Positions 22,601 through 35,859 of a stretch of DNA of 64,000 bases are shown here, one piece after another (positions within the stretch are counted from its first letter, which is position 1; every line of letters starts with the position of its first letter). The translations under genes and the position numbers were made by a program. This DNA is from Lineus longissimus (Eukaryota > Nemertea > Pilidiophora > Heteronemertea > Lineidae). Under the pieces are notes generated by a model that ran no database searches, was not told the DNA's origin, and saw nothing but the letters and a program-made list of their open reading frames with translations. The stretch spans positions 4,650,001 through 4,714,000 of the forward strand of contig NC_088320.1 of assembly GCF_910592395.1 (NCBI RefSeq), in the 5' to 3' direction.

Positions 22601-25333
22601 GTTAGACACCTACATTCAAATCGGTGCGTAGGAGTGTTGCATTCGATTACCGGGACATTCTCTGAAAATTCTGAATGCTCCATGCAGGGTGCCCACGCAG
22701 TTTGAATCTGAATTTGAAAGAGGGGGACTTGGGGTGGCGATGGTTTTTGGGTTGAGGTACATTGTCCCTGTACTTACTATGCTGCACAATCTATGAGCTG
22801 ATATTCGTGAGATCTGTCATAGCATGCCTTGATTCCATCATCTTCCCACAGAATCTTAGCATGATAAAAGAATTCCTGCAATCAGAAAGGAAGGTCAAAC
22901 AAAAAAAAACCAGTACCGTGCTTGTTCATTAGATGAACCTGTCTCAAGGATATAAATTTGGTGTCAACGTGGTCAAGTTCATAATGTGCCAACACCCAAA
23001 CCCAAGGCTCCGCGGCCAAATCAGCATGTTCAGAACATCGGCTAAAGTATGATTGCGAACATGCAGCAGACATGGTCATTTCTTTCATAAACATGTTCCA
23101 ACTTACATCGGGGAAGTCGTAATCCCTGCTCGTCGCCTGCGTCATGATATACTCGGCACTGTCTTGACTTATGGAGTCTCGGTACCCAATTCCCAGGGTC
23201 GCCATCGCGTTAACTATTGTCTGAAAGAGGTGAGGCTTCATTTAGACGTGACGAAATAATCATATAGACAGTTGTTGTTATATTACTTGGCAACACATTA
23301 AGCTTGATGAGAAGTTGGAAAGCGTGACTGGAGTACTTGCCACATCCTGAACTTTACTGTAACACTCGGAACTAAAGACTAAGTTCATTAACGTGTGCGA
23401 GGGGAGTATATACGACTGACTCTGGTATTTAAGGATGTTCTTGCAACCGCCTTAATGGATACACGCAAAGGAGCTTTTCCTTCCTGCAGACTCTTAGCAA
23501 TAACCGGGTTTTGAGCTTCAAGCGTTTTTTTATGCCAACACAATATGTACCCCGTAAATAAAGGTTTTTCAGCAGAATAAAACTCTCAGTGCTTTTCAGA
23601 AACTTACTTTTGTGTCGACCGAAAAAAGTGTGGCTACCTGGTACAAGGCTTGGAGCTGCGGTTGGGGAGGGGGCGTTGAAACCAGTACACTGAGACTTCG
23701 AGGTGGGTTAACGTTAATTAGTTTCGCTTTGAAGTTACCAGCAATTCTCAAGGTCAAGGTCACGCAATTCTCGACGGTGATAGACTTAACTCCCAGCCGC
23801 CTCGGGAAACTTCATTACAATTACAGAGCTTGTTGGGTTTTTATTGTATTTCAAGGCGGTCGACGGTGAAGTTTCCTATCCTCGATCTCTTTGAGAATTG
23901 CCTTATAGTTTGATAAGACGCAATAATGGCTTCGGGGTACGGTTTGATTGGGATATGCAGCTCATTGATGAGGAAGAACGTATTTTCATATTCATCTATC
24001 TATCATCTCTGACGTACATGATTCAATTACTATGTCTACACTGAGACAAACAAGCGATACCCGGCGTTCAATGATACAGGCCTTTATAAACCTTTTGTAA
24101 GATTTTTCACCAAAAGAGGTTCTGCAGAAAAATTAACTTACCAGTTCAAGTTTTCATATTTGTGTTGGTTTTTCAAAAGGTGTGTGAAAAACCTAACTAA
24201 ATGCTGATGTCCTATTAAGGAAATCCGCAAGTACATTTGTATTGTGAGGTTGTTTGGCCATGGCTTGCAAATTTAAGAGAAGCTAATGGTTACATTCCAT
24301 TTTCATTTTCAATTTTTCTGTTCTACTGGTAGCTATTTTGCCCGAAAAACCAACATTTCTCATGCCGAAGTTGTTTTAGACTCGTGTTATACTCACAACT
24401 ATACTTTCTTGCAAGTTCTTCTTGATATATTGGATCTTGTCCCGCCTTTCCCTGAAGAAAACGAAGGGAAGTCATTGAATGAGCTAAATACCCACAAAAT
24501 TCTCCGCAAGGATGATGTTCCTTTAAAACACGTGAAAAAGTAATGATATGTCTATATATACATGTAGCTTTAACTTAGGCGTGAAATAACTTATGAAATA
24601 CTAATATTTCTCCCGAAGTATCTACACAAACCAACACCATTATTTCGAGAGTGGCACCTAATGGATCTGAAGTGAAATGCCCTTGTGAGGTGTAGACCCC
24701 ATTTAGTCACGATCAATTTGAACACTAATGGCTTCTCGATTCAGGTACCAGGTGGCATAAGATCATCCTCATTGCAAGTGAAAAGAAGAAGACAGGTCTG
24801 GTTAAAATGGGAAGACGATGGATCAAGTAAAATGCCCTTGGAAGCTAGGAACCCATTAAGATCATAGAGCTGCATGATGATGATGGTGATGATGATGATG
24901 ATAATGATGATGATAACCAGTGGGTTCTGACGTCGGAGTGAACAAAACCCTGAATCTCGGGATGTAGCTACACTCCTGGAAATATTCCTGGTCGTTCGGA
25001 TAAATGCCTGAACATGTGGACCATATATAAGTATATAAAAGTAGTGGCTTTTTCGCCATTGTCGTAGTAGTCATAGTTCGAATAGTGAAACAGACACAAA
25101 ACAATCATTGAGATAAGAGAAGACCCTTACTTATCATCGAAGCCATCAATGTGTATAATCTTCATTTGTTTCACTACGGTACTCTTCCCCGACTCTCCGA
25201 TGCCCAAGAGTAGCAGCTTAATCTTCCTCATGTCGTGCTCGTGATCCTGTCGGAGACTTTTATTGATCTGTCTGCTCCTGGCTCTCGCCTCCTGCTCCTC
25301 TGGGGTGGGCCGTGATGACGGGCTGCACCCCAT
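19603..25333 (-). CDS. Heterotrimeric G protein alpha subunit, divergent Gs-like
   Basis: The GTPase couples seven-helix receptors to effectors at the plasma membrane. Ten coding exons in gene order: 25333-25131, 24451-24397, 23220-23107, 22875-22778, 21588-21534, 21363-21278, 20951-20772, 20389-20214, 20106-19943, 19758-19603. They give 428 residues. Visible motifs are MGC at the N terminus (myristate and palmitate sites), P-loop GIGESGKST (44-52), switch [10 protein letters not shown] with the catalytic Arg at 181, switch [14 protein letters not shown] with Gln at 211, NKID (276-279) and TCAVNT (398-403). [20 protein letters not shown] and the HLRRFGIL C terminus resemble Gs rather than Gi or Gq, and the intron before TIVNAMATL is where animal GNAS has one. 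It is longer than typical Gs (about 380-394), mostly between NKID and TCAV. An in-frame ATG four codons upstream (25345) is possible, but MGC is the better lipidation start. Confidence 0.9.
24874..24915. repeat. (GAT)n microsatellite in G-alpha intron 1
   Basis: An imperfect GATGATGAT run with a few substitutions. Its reverse complement gives a poly-His open frame that is not a gene. Confidence 0.9.
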
Positions 25334-28300
25334 TGTGAAACCCATCGGTCCTAGACAACTACTGCAAAGAAACAAATGAAGATCGTATACATGTAGGAGG
25401 AAACCGTATCGGCGCGCGCATATGTGCAGCGGAGAGGCGAAGTCTGCTTCATCGGCAGTAAAGATGACCTGATATACGTTTGGCCCGGTATACCGCAGGG
25501 TCGTCTTGAGTGTAATGCCTATCCAGTGTCAGGAGAGAAAAATAAAGCACCCTACCTCATTTTATCCGACATCAGGTAAAGTTTTAGTCCATATGTATTT
25601 GCATGTTATCTGCTGACGGTGTACTGAAAACACCATAAAATCTCCATTTAAGAGTAATTTTGGAATAGATAAACTTTTAACTCGTCTAAATCTATATAGA
25701 TATCTTTAGAATTCTCAACCTAAATTGGCTTTATCAAAAAATTGACCAATATATCGTCCTATTAATAGTTACAGATTAATATACTTGTTTAGATAGTGAG
25801 GTGCCTTGGTGACAATAGGTATTGATATTCGATATGTACAGCTGTACACACTGGGGTCGGGTCGATCTCAGTGCATTGTCGTATTGATTCCCAAACTCAT
25901 TGATGTTCACTTGTTAGAAATCCGGCGAAAACTAGAGAGGTTTTGATTACTGACAAGGTGTAATCGGACTTGACCGAAATATAGACGTGTATTGGCGTCG
26001 TGCACGTATAAAAAACTGAAAAACAACTGATAAAAAATACTTTTGATAATAACATTTCCGAGATCTATTATCACCGATAGAGCAGGCAGGGGCGACAGGG
26101 CGCAGATCAATAGAAGAATAGCGGATACTAAATACAACCCGGTAGTGCCAGTCGGTGGTCATTTTAAAGCTTCCCTGTTTGTCAACCAAGGGCCATGTAA
26201 TTACCGCACACAACATTCTATGATAGCATATCAAGATAGAATGCCAAATACAAGCTATATTAAGCCGTTTTCGAGTAATAATGGCTGAATTACTACGAAT
26301 TGTTGACAAAATGCAAAAAAAGAGGTTTTCATTGGCTATTGCTAACCCCGACTATACGGTAGGCCATGTTGGCAAACAGTCAGACGAACTATAAACATGA
26401 ACTAGGAAAACAAACAAATTGTTTTGGATACACACAATCTGATATAATATTGGCATATATCATCAAAAAATACCGAAAACGAAAAAATGATGTTTTCTGA
26501 TTTCAAGAATAACTTAAGTGAAAACAAATGGTGACTATTATAGAAAGCGTACTTTTTTGCAGCGAACTTTTGATCAATGGCCAGGCAGTTGACTAGGAAG
26601 CAAAAAAATGTGTTTGGTGGTCTGAGGTTAGAAACGCAAGATCTGTAAGATGGTACATAAATACCGTTACTCAAACGGCTCTAACTGATATATTGTGACG
26701 TTTTGCACTTAAGGTTGTGCAAGCACGATATTTAACAATAAAGACCTATCTACTGCTGCTTTCGCCCACAATCTTAGAAATTTATTTGTAGAATAAAAAG
26801 AAAGAGTGCGTGATTCTGCATTTTCAAGTAATTCGTCCTAAAATATTCATGGCATTTGTTTGCAATCTCTGAAATGTGCTGTGCAGTTAATGGTTGACAC
26901 GACCAGTCCAGGTAGATGGCTGGGACTGCAGAGTCCCAGGTGATAGACTCTCGGGCGTTGTTGGGACGAGGCTCTCGATCGGACCTCCCGGCTTGAACAA
27001 TGACTACAGATTCATGAACGTTGTACAATGCATAACAAGTGAAAATGACACACGTCATGGACTGGCGGCTGCCGCAGCAGCACTTGTGCACCCTTACACC
27101 TCTTTTCGTATGACAATCCTAGTTCACACCATCCTCGAATACCAGGGTCAGTGCTGTGGTAAGTGCTGATCGGTAAGTGCCATGTGAAAGGCCCGGCATG
27201 AAGCTCAGAATGAGTGGAGAAATACCCTGATATGCAACGTTCGGAAACTTGACCATTGCGATATATTAACTGTACATTACATGCAACGTTTGCATGCATT
27301 ATCACTGCTTTTGACTTAAACACCGCCTGGTGTCAGATAAACGTATTAGATCTAGTGAACGCATGAATAAAAACGACGTGTACAGGAGCGGCGTAGGACT
27401 TTAAGTCGCCCACTGTGCACTGGCCACAACTGTTCAGGTCAAATCAATGCAGATATCAAATAAGCCAGACACAATGACATATCGTGAAATACACTGCGAG
27501 TCCAGAATGTATCACAAAAATATTTACTGACGGTAAACATCCAGGCATCGTACCATTACAATGATTGATGATATTGTCAATTTAATGCAAGCGAAGCCAA
27601 TGTCTGATCGGCAATGGCATGTAATTATATATGGTCCATCTGATTAAGACCGATTAAATTGCCTTCGGTATACGGTATTTAATTCTTTTGTGATTCTAAA
27701 ACTAAATACAAGGGAGAGAAAAATGCATTCATGGCATACCTTCCCATTAAAGGAATTTAAGTTTTTGCTTTCAACAGTAGAAATTCGTGTCCGTTTTTCG
27801 CGATTTCTTGTATCTGGGGCCCGCTACCAAGCAAGCAATACTCAAAATGTGAAAAATTGAGTTGCATGAGAATATAATATATACATGTAGTATGTAGTCA
27901 TAGAAGCTTCCTGGATAAAAGTAGCTGAAGACAAATTCGACTGAAGTAAAGGCCAATAATAGCAAGTTGTGCCCAACCATGGCGGCACGGACCCCAGACT
28001 CTCACAAACATCATCAGATGCCATGACTGGAAACGCTGACCGGAAGTCCAACTACAGGACCCAGATGACAATAACAATCAGACACATAAGAGCTATTTTA
28101 ACGTTACCTTTGATATGGTCCCTTTGACGTCTCGTGAGGGCGAATTCTATTCATCCAGTTATAAAATCCAAGGTCGAAGTAACCGGAAATGATTAGAAAT
28201 CCTGCTTAGAACCGTTTCCACAGTGCTTTTAAGAGTAAAAATCCGCACGAACACGGGCCCGAAAAGTGATATTTTAACTTATGGTACAGATATTATTCCT

Positions 28301-29052
28301 TTAGTCCTATAAGACAGACAGTCACCACAACTGATTACCCACTGATCGACGCGTGACCATGCAGTGGGAAGTTGGACTTCGTCTCTGATATCAAACCGAT
28401 GCGGCAAAGTCACTTATAGCTCTCTAGACATGAAGTCCAGAATGACATGTGAACAGTCTTCCATCCGTCCCATAAAGATATAACTTTATACCTGATATAT
28501 AGATTTTTCCATGACTAATGCAGGAAATATAGGGAATTCCCCTCTTATCGATATTAATGTAAGCAGACTGTCTTATTGGGCGATCATTCTCGCAAGTGGT
28601 CGCAATATTGATCCTGCGAATTTCTCTGTTTGGAAATGGTTTCGGTTGCATATAATTTTGCAATCTGGTTCTGGGAAATGGCGCGTTCATTTCAGGAACG
28701 CTATGAGGTCGAAGGGTATAATTTGGTTACTTGTGTTGCCATGGTTTCCGGTGCGGGAAGTTACTTAAGGAGAGGCCGCCAAAATACGATCTTACCATTG
28801 TTACGCACACGACAACAACAAGGAGAAGATAAGAATGCTCGCAGGGAGGACGAAACACTTTTTAGTAATGGCGGTGTCTGCTGAGAGTACTCAGGTGACG
28901 AAAGTACCGTCGAAAGTGCGCTGATGCACCCGTCAATAAGAGCACATTCCTTGAAAAATGGCCTTTTTAAGAACATAATATCCTCAATTGGATATTGGGA
29001 AGGGCCTACAAATGAGTAGAAATTCGTAAGAAATATCTTAAAGTGCTCACAA

Positions 29053-29106
29053 CGGCAGGTATTAATGCATTTCTATTTTCCTTGACCACCAGTAATAACG
29101 AGCGGC
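29053..29106 (+). repeat. Dispersed repeat copy 1
   Basis: Contains TCTATTTTCCTTGACCAC followed by AGTAAT, shared almost perfectly with 35404-35460. Both copies are preceded by CAGGTATTA. The similarity covers about 55 bp. The family is unknown. Confidence 0.55.
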
Positions 29107-32100
29107 TTACCCGCCCCTTTAAGGACAAAATGAACATTCTTTCACATGATAGAATATTGACTCATTATTCGAAAAAATACGGATATTTCTAAATGAATGG
29201 AATTTATGGCCGTGTTGTCGCTGGTGTAATCTTTGTACACCTGTTGGTTTCCGAGCTCAATCTATACGTAAAATTGTATGATATTTGTGACGACAACATA
29301 TTGATGTGAACAGTGTGTTTCATCATTTGTGTGTGTTTTCGTGGTAAAATAAATCGTTATTTGATCGACTGAATTATGAGCAAGTCATTCCAAGGCGTCA
29401 GACATGTGTTTCAATATGCTCTTTCGCTCTTATTTTCTTATCAATAAAACACTGGCAGTTGTTCATACCCGGAAAATAGGCAGAGCTGGTATGCGGTTCT
29501 TGGTCACAATGATAGAGAGGTTAAAAGTTTGATCCAAGAACGAGATGATTTGTTTCTCTGCAGTACGTCATTAAGTCAAGTTGAGTTTTTTACTATAGCT
29601 TTTGGATGCTTGAAGCGATGTTTACCTAAACAACCATGCCCAAGTTGTCCCATTAAATAAATTAAAAACGTTCATGACTTTATCGACATCGAAGAGGCCA
29701 ACTCTATACCATCTCGACAATTCTTCTGATTAATCGCGGGTATGATATTATACTCAGTTAACCTCTCGTCATCGACACGTTTACAAAGTATTTCCTGTAA
29801 TTCGAAGATGATGTGGTAAATGTTACTTTTAAGAATGACACGACATGTAATGGACTTGCACCACCAACAGGAACAAACCTTTTCAAGTAGCAAATCTTAC
29901 AACTTTCCACGAATATCATGATCGGTCGCCAGCGATACTTTATTGGTAAACCTCACGAATTCCACTGACATCTCATCGTGGAAACCGCCTGGATTACTCA
30001 GTGCATTCCAATCTCAGCCAATAACATACATCAATTAGAAGGAAGAGCATTAAATCACAAATTTTCCAAATATCGTCCAGAGCGAAAGAAACGTATACAC
30101 CCCGTACCTGCATGGAACGCCGAGTATGAAGGCTGCCTTTTCCCATCTCTCTCTGACTGTCAATTTATATTCAAATGATTAACTAATAAATCAATACAAT
30201 GTAATATCAAACCACACCTTGATGATATTCATTCAGCTGAGAATCATGGTCTCGATATCTGCAGCAATAATTTGTCTGTCCGGCAGTGCAGTGATCAGGG
30301 TGTAGTGATACAAACCTATACGGTGACTCGGCGCGCCCACGCTCTCGTTTCCAAAGATAACTGAGTTTCCCATGACTCTTCGTGTAGCTTTTTGTTTTCC
30401 TGAGCAAATATCATTTTCCTGCATGAAAAGAAAGACACGAAGCAAAACCCTCTCGTGTAATTGCATTTAATTCTTGGTTTCGATTCCCAAGCAGGCCAAC
30501 TATCTTTGATGTCTACTGATTGTTCAAAGACACGCAGTTTTTCAACCTGATTTGATAGTGGGAATGGTGATTGACGAGATTGTATGACTACTCTGAATTT
30601 ACTTCTATAAGGTCACTTCATTTACTTTCCCCTCAGAATAGTCATGCTCTGCCTTTTGCGTTTTCAACATTGCGGAGAACTGCTCGAGAGGACTAGAGAC
30701 TGGTGTGTTCATCTAAGCGAAAGAGCGATTAACACGAAGCGGGATGAGATGGAGGATTACTCGTCACGTAGAAACTGCAGGTTGACGACAAGACCGATTT
30801 TACTCAACCTGAGCACTCTTAAAAAAAGGGTTCTTGAGAAGTGCCTTGCAGAACTCTGGGGTGCTTTGGGGGTTTTGCTATCTAGAGATAAAAAGATTAT
30901 AACGGCATTGCAGGGTTCCCCCGAGCAAACCATGATAATCAGCCTTGGAGTGAAACTTGGACAAGCTGTGTTGAATCGCTGGAGCCCAGCGCGGTACTGC
31001 GCCTGGAGTATAGAAAGACATGGTGCAAGGCGAGAAGAAATGAAATGATCAGTCCCCATGGGTGGCTGGGTTTCAGGCAGCGGTAGTCCTTATCCGCTGT
31101 ATAGTTTCCTGCTTTAGCGAATATAACACCGCCAGCTATTTTTGAGACTTTCACGGACGAAGCGGGGAAATCCCGGAAGAATGTACACCAGTGCATCAGG
31201 TATATATACACGAAGAAAATTGTCGATAAACTTTTAAGGCCTACGCCGTATTATGTGTAAAATTTTAAACTGAATTTGAAAAATTCCAATTGTGTACGTG
31301 CTGAATACAAACTTCAGCAATGCTGTTACACGAACGGGCTATAAAGGCCATCTAGATTCAGTGGAGAAAGAAGACGATACACGTAATTATATGTTATGGC
31401 TACTGGATCTTCCTCGATTAATGCGCGCGCATTTTCCAAGCTATAATTTACTCATTTAAGGCACATTCTTCATGTACGGGTTCATTTAATTCTGACAGCG
31501 CCGTAAAACTCATCTTAAATTGCCTCATCAGCGATATTTCATTCCCCTTTGACACATGCCGTTACGTACATCTTGTCTCATTCGTCTACCGTGCTTCGAG
31601 ACTGGGCTCGTATTTCATAAGCGCTTTCTTCAGCGATTTTTTACCGCGATGATTTCGAGGCAAACATTGAGCCGCGGACCTAACGGGCATACACGACAAT
31701 CAATATATCTTGACAATCATAATATCCTCAACGTACCTTTTTTTAATCAAGATCAACTTCTGCCATGATACAAAATTGATCCAATTACTCTCCAGTATCA
31801 CGTTTCGTCAGGATGACCAAAATGCCACATGGGCAATCACGCTATAGTTTGGAGCTACATGTAAAGAGGCGGGCATTCTTTTCGAACTTTTTACTTGTGC
31901 AGTTCCGATGCGACCGCTGGCTTGTGACCAATACCACACCGTTCAGGCAATGGTTACCAGAATTTTATCTCAGACCAGTCAGAAAAAGCTTTTGTTTTTA
32001 TCAGTTTAACAACCTTCTCAATCACGCTGTCAATGTTGCCAGTGGGTATAAGAGCGATCGCTCATTTTTTCTCTACATAACCATTTCTCACCGATCGTCT

Positions 32101-34279
32101 ACTTTTTTCTATGGTCCAAGGAAAAGATTTTCAAAGGGAAAACTTTTGGCGTGGATTTACCTGGCCAGGGGATACCGCTGCTTGCTTTCACACATATGCT
32201 GGTATCTAGTAATGAATTTCGCCAGTGTTGCTGAGGCAGTCGTGGCGTGGCTGTGAATATCAGACATGCCTACGATCACATCCCGTTCTGGTTCTCATTG
32301 TTTGTTGCAGTAAAATGATTTTCCAATAATCTCGTTTGGAGAAGTCACGGTACTACTGGAAGCCATTTTTGTATGAAAAACCAACATATCGCATGTCCAA
32401 GTCGTCTCGCAGCCCAAGAATCACCCACCCACCATTGTATTCAGGTGTCATATGCTATGCCCAGCTTACTCAATCAAGCGCAATCAGTCCTATTGCCGTT
32501 CAATCAATAATATAAACGATTCTTTGGTCATTGTCCAGATTTTCATCTTGACATGAAAGGAATGCAAACGAGATAAGGCAGAGGAGGTTATCCTTATTGA
32601 GTTTGGTCGATTGGTCCTATGTACGTGGCGGGGACGATATGGTGGATGATGAAATGTCTCCACACAGCATCATACGAAAAAGTGTGGCGGAACGGGCCGG
32701 ATGAGATAAAGGTATATTAATGCAATGATAATGCCATGATACACAGTGCAATGCAATCAAAATCCAAACGGTAAAAAATCAATATGGCCGCTTACGACAG
32801 CCATCTTGGATTCCTTTCTGTGCAATACTGGCATCAGATCGGATAGATCGTGATCTGCTGTTGCCAAGCTTCAGTAAAGCGAGTTTATATATACACGAAA
32901 GTTGGCAAAATATTACCAATCAATCATTGTGTCCACACTTGACACCCAAAATAAGAAGTCACCGAGGTTAAATTATAGATCATTGCCAAAAATAAGAACA
33001 AGAAACTTGCCAAATGTGGCATGAGATGGCTACTTAATATCTAAATATAGCCATCATATCTGAAAATAGACCTAAGATAAATTTTATGTGTTTATTTTAA
33101 GAAGGATTTATATCATTTGTTGGCCAAATTAAAGTCGATATATCTTACCTTACACCTCAACACTCATGTGACATGTCATGCATATCGATGAGGTAATAAA
33201 CGTACATCGTACTGCTCAGAAGTAACATGCCCTGCTTAGAAGTTACATTATTCTCCAGCAAGAAATTTTTCATACGCGCCACCCGGTGTCATTAGGAAAA
33301 AGCTCGTAAGAAAATCAATTCAAATGAGCATATTATACAATGTATCATCCGGCATGCAAATTCACTTGTCACTAACTTAATTCTCATTTAAAATTCATAA
33401 GGGAAACGGCGGGAAACAGCTGTCATGTCATACACCCACATCTTGAGAAATGCACGATTTATCTAGGCAAATTTGAGTTAATCAATTTTGGATGTCAAAA
33501 CATCTGCTCAAATCAGAACTATGTAACATAAATGTCTGTATATACTATAGACTCTCATTTACCGTTGTTAAACTCACATGATGTACGTTCGGAAAAAACA
33601 CATGCCCAAATTCATAAAGGGCGTTTGAGGGTTAGACATGTACAACTTCTCTCTAATCAGTTTCAGGGCCTATTCATATTCTGTGAAGATTTACATGAAG
33701 GGCCAGAATCTGTCTATTCAGTAGTTAAACACTGTTTTAAGCTAAACGTCCTTTATGAATTCATTCCTCTCAGGAATTTTGCCAAAATTGCCAAAACATT
33801 GCGTGTCACTCTCGGTGTGTCAGTCACCTGATGAGCCTGATGCACGAGCCGATGAAGTTATTGCGGAACATGACAGAAAACAGTGGCGTCAGAATTTATC
33901 AGTATGTATGTTGAGACATGATTGAGTGGATTTCTTACCAGGCAACGCATACTGGATTTGGACTGACGTGTTCTGATCCTTCCAATTAGTCGTTCCCTGA
34001 AATAAACTTTTAAGATAAAATTCATTAAATTAACTTACCAATGGTTATCATTTACGATATAAGTAAAGTTCTCCTCTCGGGCAGTCTAGACTCACAGACT
34101 CATCGACGTGTAGCACATCAGTCGGACAAGGAACGCCAGTGATAAAGTCCACATCGCTGCTAAGAGGAGGAAGCGCAATCGATACCGAGGAAACCTTATT
34201 CTAAACATGCGGTGCGGCGCCGCGATCAAGCTTTTTTCAAAGTCCAAGATTATTTTAATCCATGTGATAACGGTGCGAG

Positions 34280-34625
34280 AGTCGGTATTGAGTACTGCGA
34301 GTCACGATACTGTATCCAATAGGATAACAGTCGTGTTGATTAGTTCTGCGAGTCAATTAACTGATCCAAAATGATAACAGTCGTGTTGATAAGTTCTGCG
34401 AGTCAATAATCTGATCCAAATTGAAATCAGTCGTGTTGAAGTTCTGCGAGTCAATAATCTGATCCAAAATGATAACAGTCGTGTTGATAAGTTCTGCGAG
34501 TCAATAATCTGATCCAAAATGATAACAGTCGTGTTGATAACTGCGAGTCAATAAACTTATCCATAATGATAACAGTCGTGTTGATAAGTTCTGCGAGTCA
34601 ATCTATACTGGTCAAAAAGGATAAT
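34280..34625. repeat. Tandem array, about seven copies of a 50-bp unit
   Basis: The unit begins GATAACAGTCGTGTTGATAA and continues with GTTCTGCGAGTCAATAATCT and GATCCAAAAT. Central copies are nearly identical. Outer copies, and one copy with a short internal deletion, are diverged. Confidence 0.9.
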
Positions 34626-35181
34626 GGTCGTTTTCGGCCAATATATATGCTCTATCCGAGTGATATGTCCATTCGAAGATAGCTGGCAAAATTGTACCAC
34701 TAATGCGCAATCGTGATTATATTCGCCGACCGTTGATAAACATGACTAATTACTCCGAGTTACAATACGGTCACATGCAGATCCCAACTTATCGTCACAC
34801 ACATACACACACAATTAGAATATGGTCAAATTGGCTTTTATGGCGTATCACTGGGGCATACGCTCTGGTGTTTTGCATGCTTCCATCTACATCTGTATCA
34901 ATTTTATATATGATTTTACTGAAATTAACAAGTGGTCCTACGTAATTTCATGCGTGTGTCGTCCCTCATCAGCCAAGTTACGGCAGATCTATTGGGAGCC
35001 ATCTGATGGGAGTCCTGATGAACTAAAGTCCTGCAACGTGAACAGATTCATTCTTGGTGCTGCAAATTTTCTTCCTTGAGCATACTTTAGAGTGTGACAT
35101 GTTCATGTCGATTTAGCTTTTTCTTCTTCTTTAAACAATAAATTTGTCAAACACAAGGAGTGCATTTCAATTTTTGGTAAA

Positions 35182-35187
35182 TTTATT
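35182..35187 (-). terminator. Possible polyadenylation signal of STK11IP
   Basis: TTTATT (AATAAA on the minus strand) lies about 670 bp downstream of the STK11IP stop. No closer canonical signal was seen. Confidence 0.4.
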
Positions 35188-35403
35188 TGAAACTCTTATT
35201 TTATACATTATGAGGAATGAAGAGTCACGCCTAATTACAATGATGGCATAATGAGGCAGAGGCAAATGTGCCTCATCATTGCTTTTAACAATATAATTTG
35301 ATCGTGTGACTGATTGCAACGAGTGGTGGAATGGCATAGTGTCCAACCAAATCTGCAAAGAGACACAGCGAGTCACGAACCTTTTACGTAAGAAAAACAA
35401 CCA

Positions 35404-35460
35404 ACAGGTATTATGTATAACTGCCTATTCTATTTTCCTTGACCACAAGTAATTATGAAC
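35404..35460 (+). repeat. Dispersed repeat copy 2
   Basis: Second copy of the TCTATTTTCCTTGACCAC repeat, in the same orientation as the copy at 29053. It lies in the putative 3' flank or UTR of STK11IP. Confidence 0.55.
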
Positions 35461-35859
35461 AGTGTCCCTCTATAAACATATACACAAATTTGGGATGATA
35501 GACTGCCTTCCCAGCATCATCACTCCCAAAACTAGCAACATCACCAACCTGGAATAATGGCATGAAAGGTTTTTCTTCTCTGTTGTTCATCATTATCATA
35601 TCACAAAAAATTAGCACCAAACCTCCGAACATATGTCGAATATGTCAAAGGTTATTAAAGGCAGAATTAGTGTATCAGCACTTTTTACGCCTGTGACAGG
35701 AATCTTTCGACACTAACTATTTTTTCTCTTCAATTCTACAACTGCAAATCATGTTACCCAAGTTTTCAGATCTCCCCCGGAGATGCCACCAACCCACTCC
35801 TCCCCTACAAAGTACAGGGTGTACATCAAACTGATCGACAGACATGCCAGTCAAATGTG

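Larger units (their letters stand above)
25376..35181. other. Gene-poor stretch of about 9.8 kb
   Basis: Short open frames on both strands (the longest about 147 codons near 31.8-32.3 kb and 134 codons near 30.6-31.0 kb) show no recognisable domain and no consistent splice chain. The stretch lies between the 5' end of the G-alpha gene and the 3' end of STK11IP, so promoter and 5' UTR exons of G-alpha are likely here. A 3' splice-like TTTGCAG at about 25365 (minus) supports a leader exon. Repeats are at 29053-29106 and 34280-34625. Confidence 0.45.

Noticed and set aside
23612-24250. Alternative linking exons for the G-alpha gene, ending at donors near 23635, 24040 and 24141
   Set aside because: The exon at 24397-24451 has a strong acceptor and donor, correct phase, and encodes a [12 protein letters not shown]-like segment matching Gs; the alternatives are out of phase, contain stops or lack similarity.
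24862-25104. Open frame ending in a run of histidines
   Set aside because: The His run is the complement of the GAT microsatellite in G-alpha intron 1.
30644-32256. Two of the longest frames in the gene-poor region (30644-31048 and 31813-32256)
   Set aside because: No recognisable domain, no matching splice sites around them and residue composition like translated non-coding DNA.
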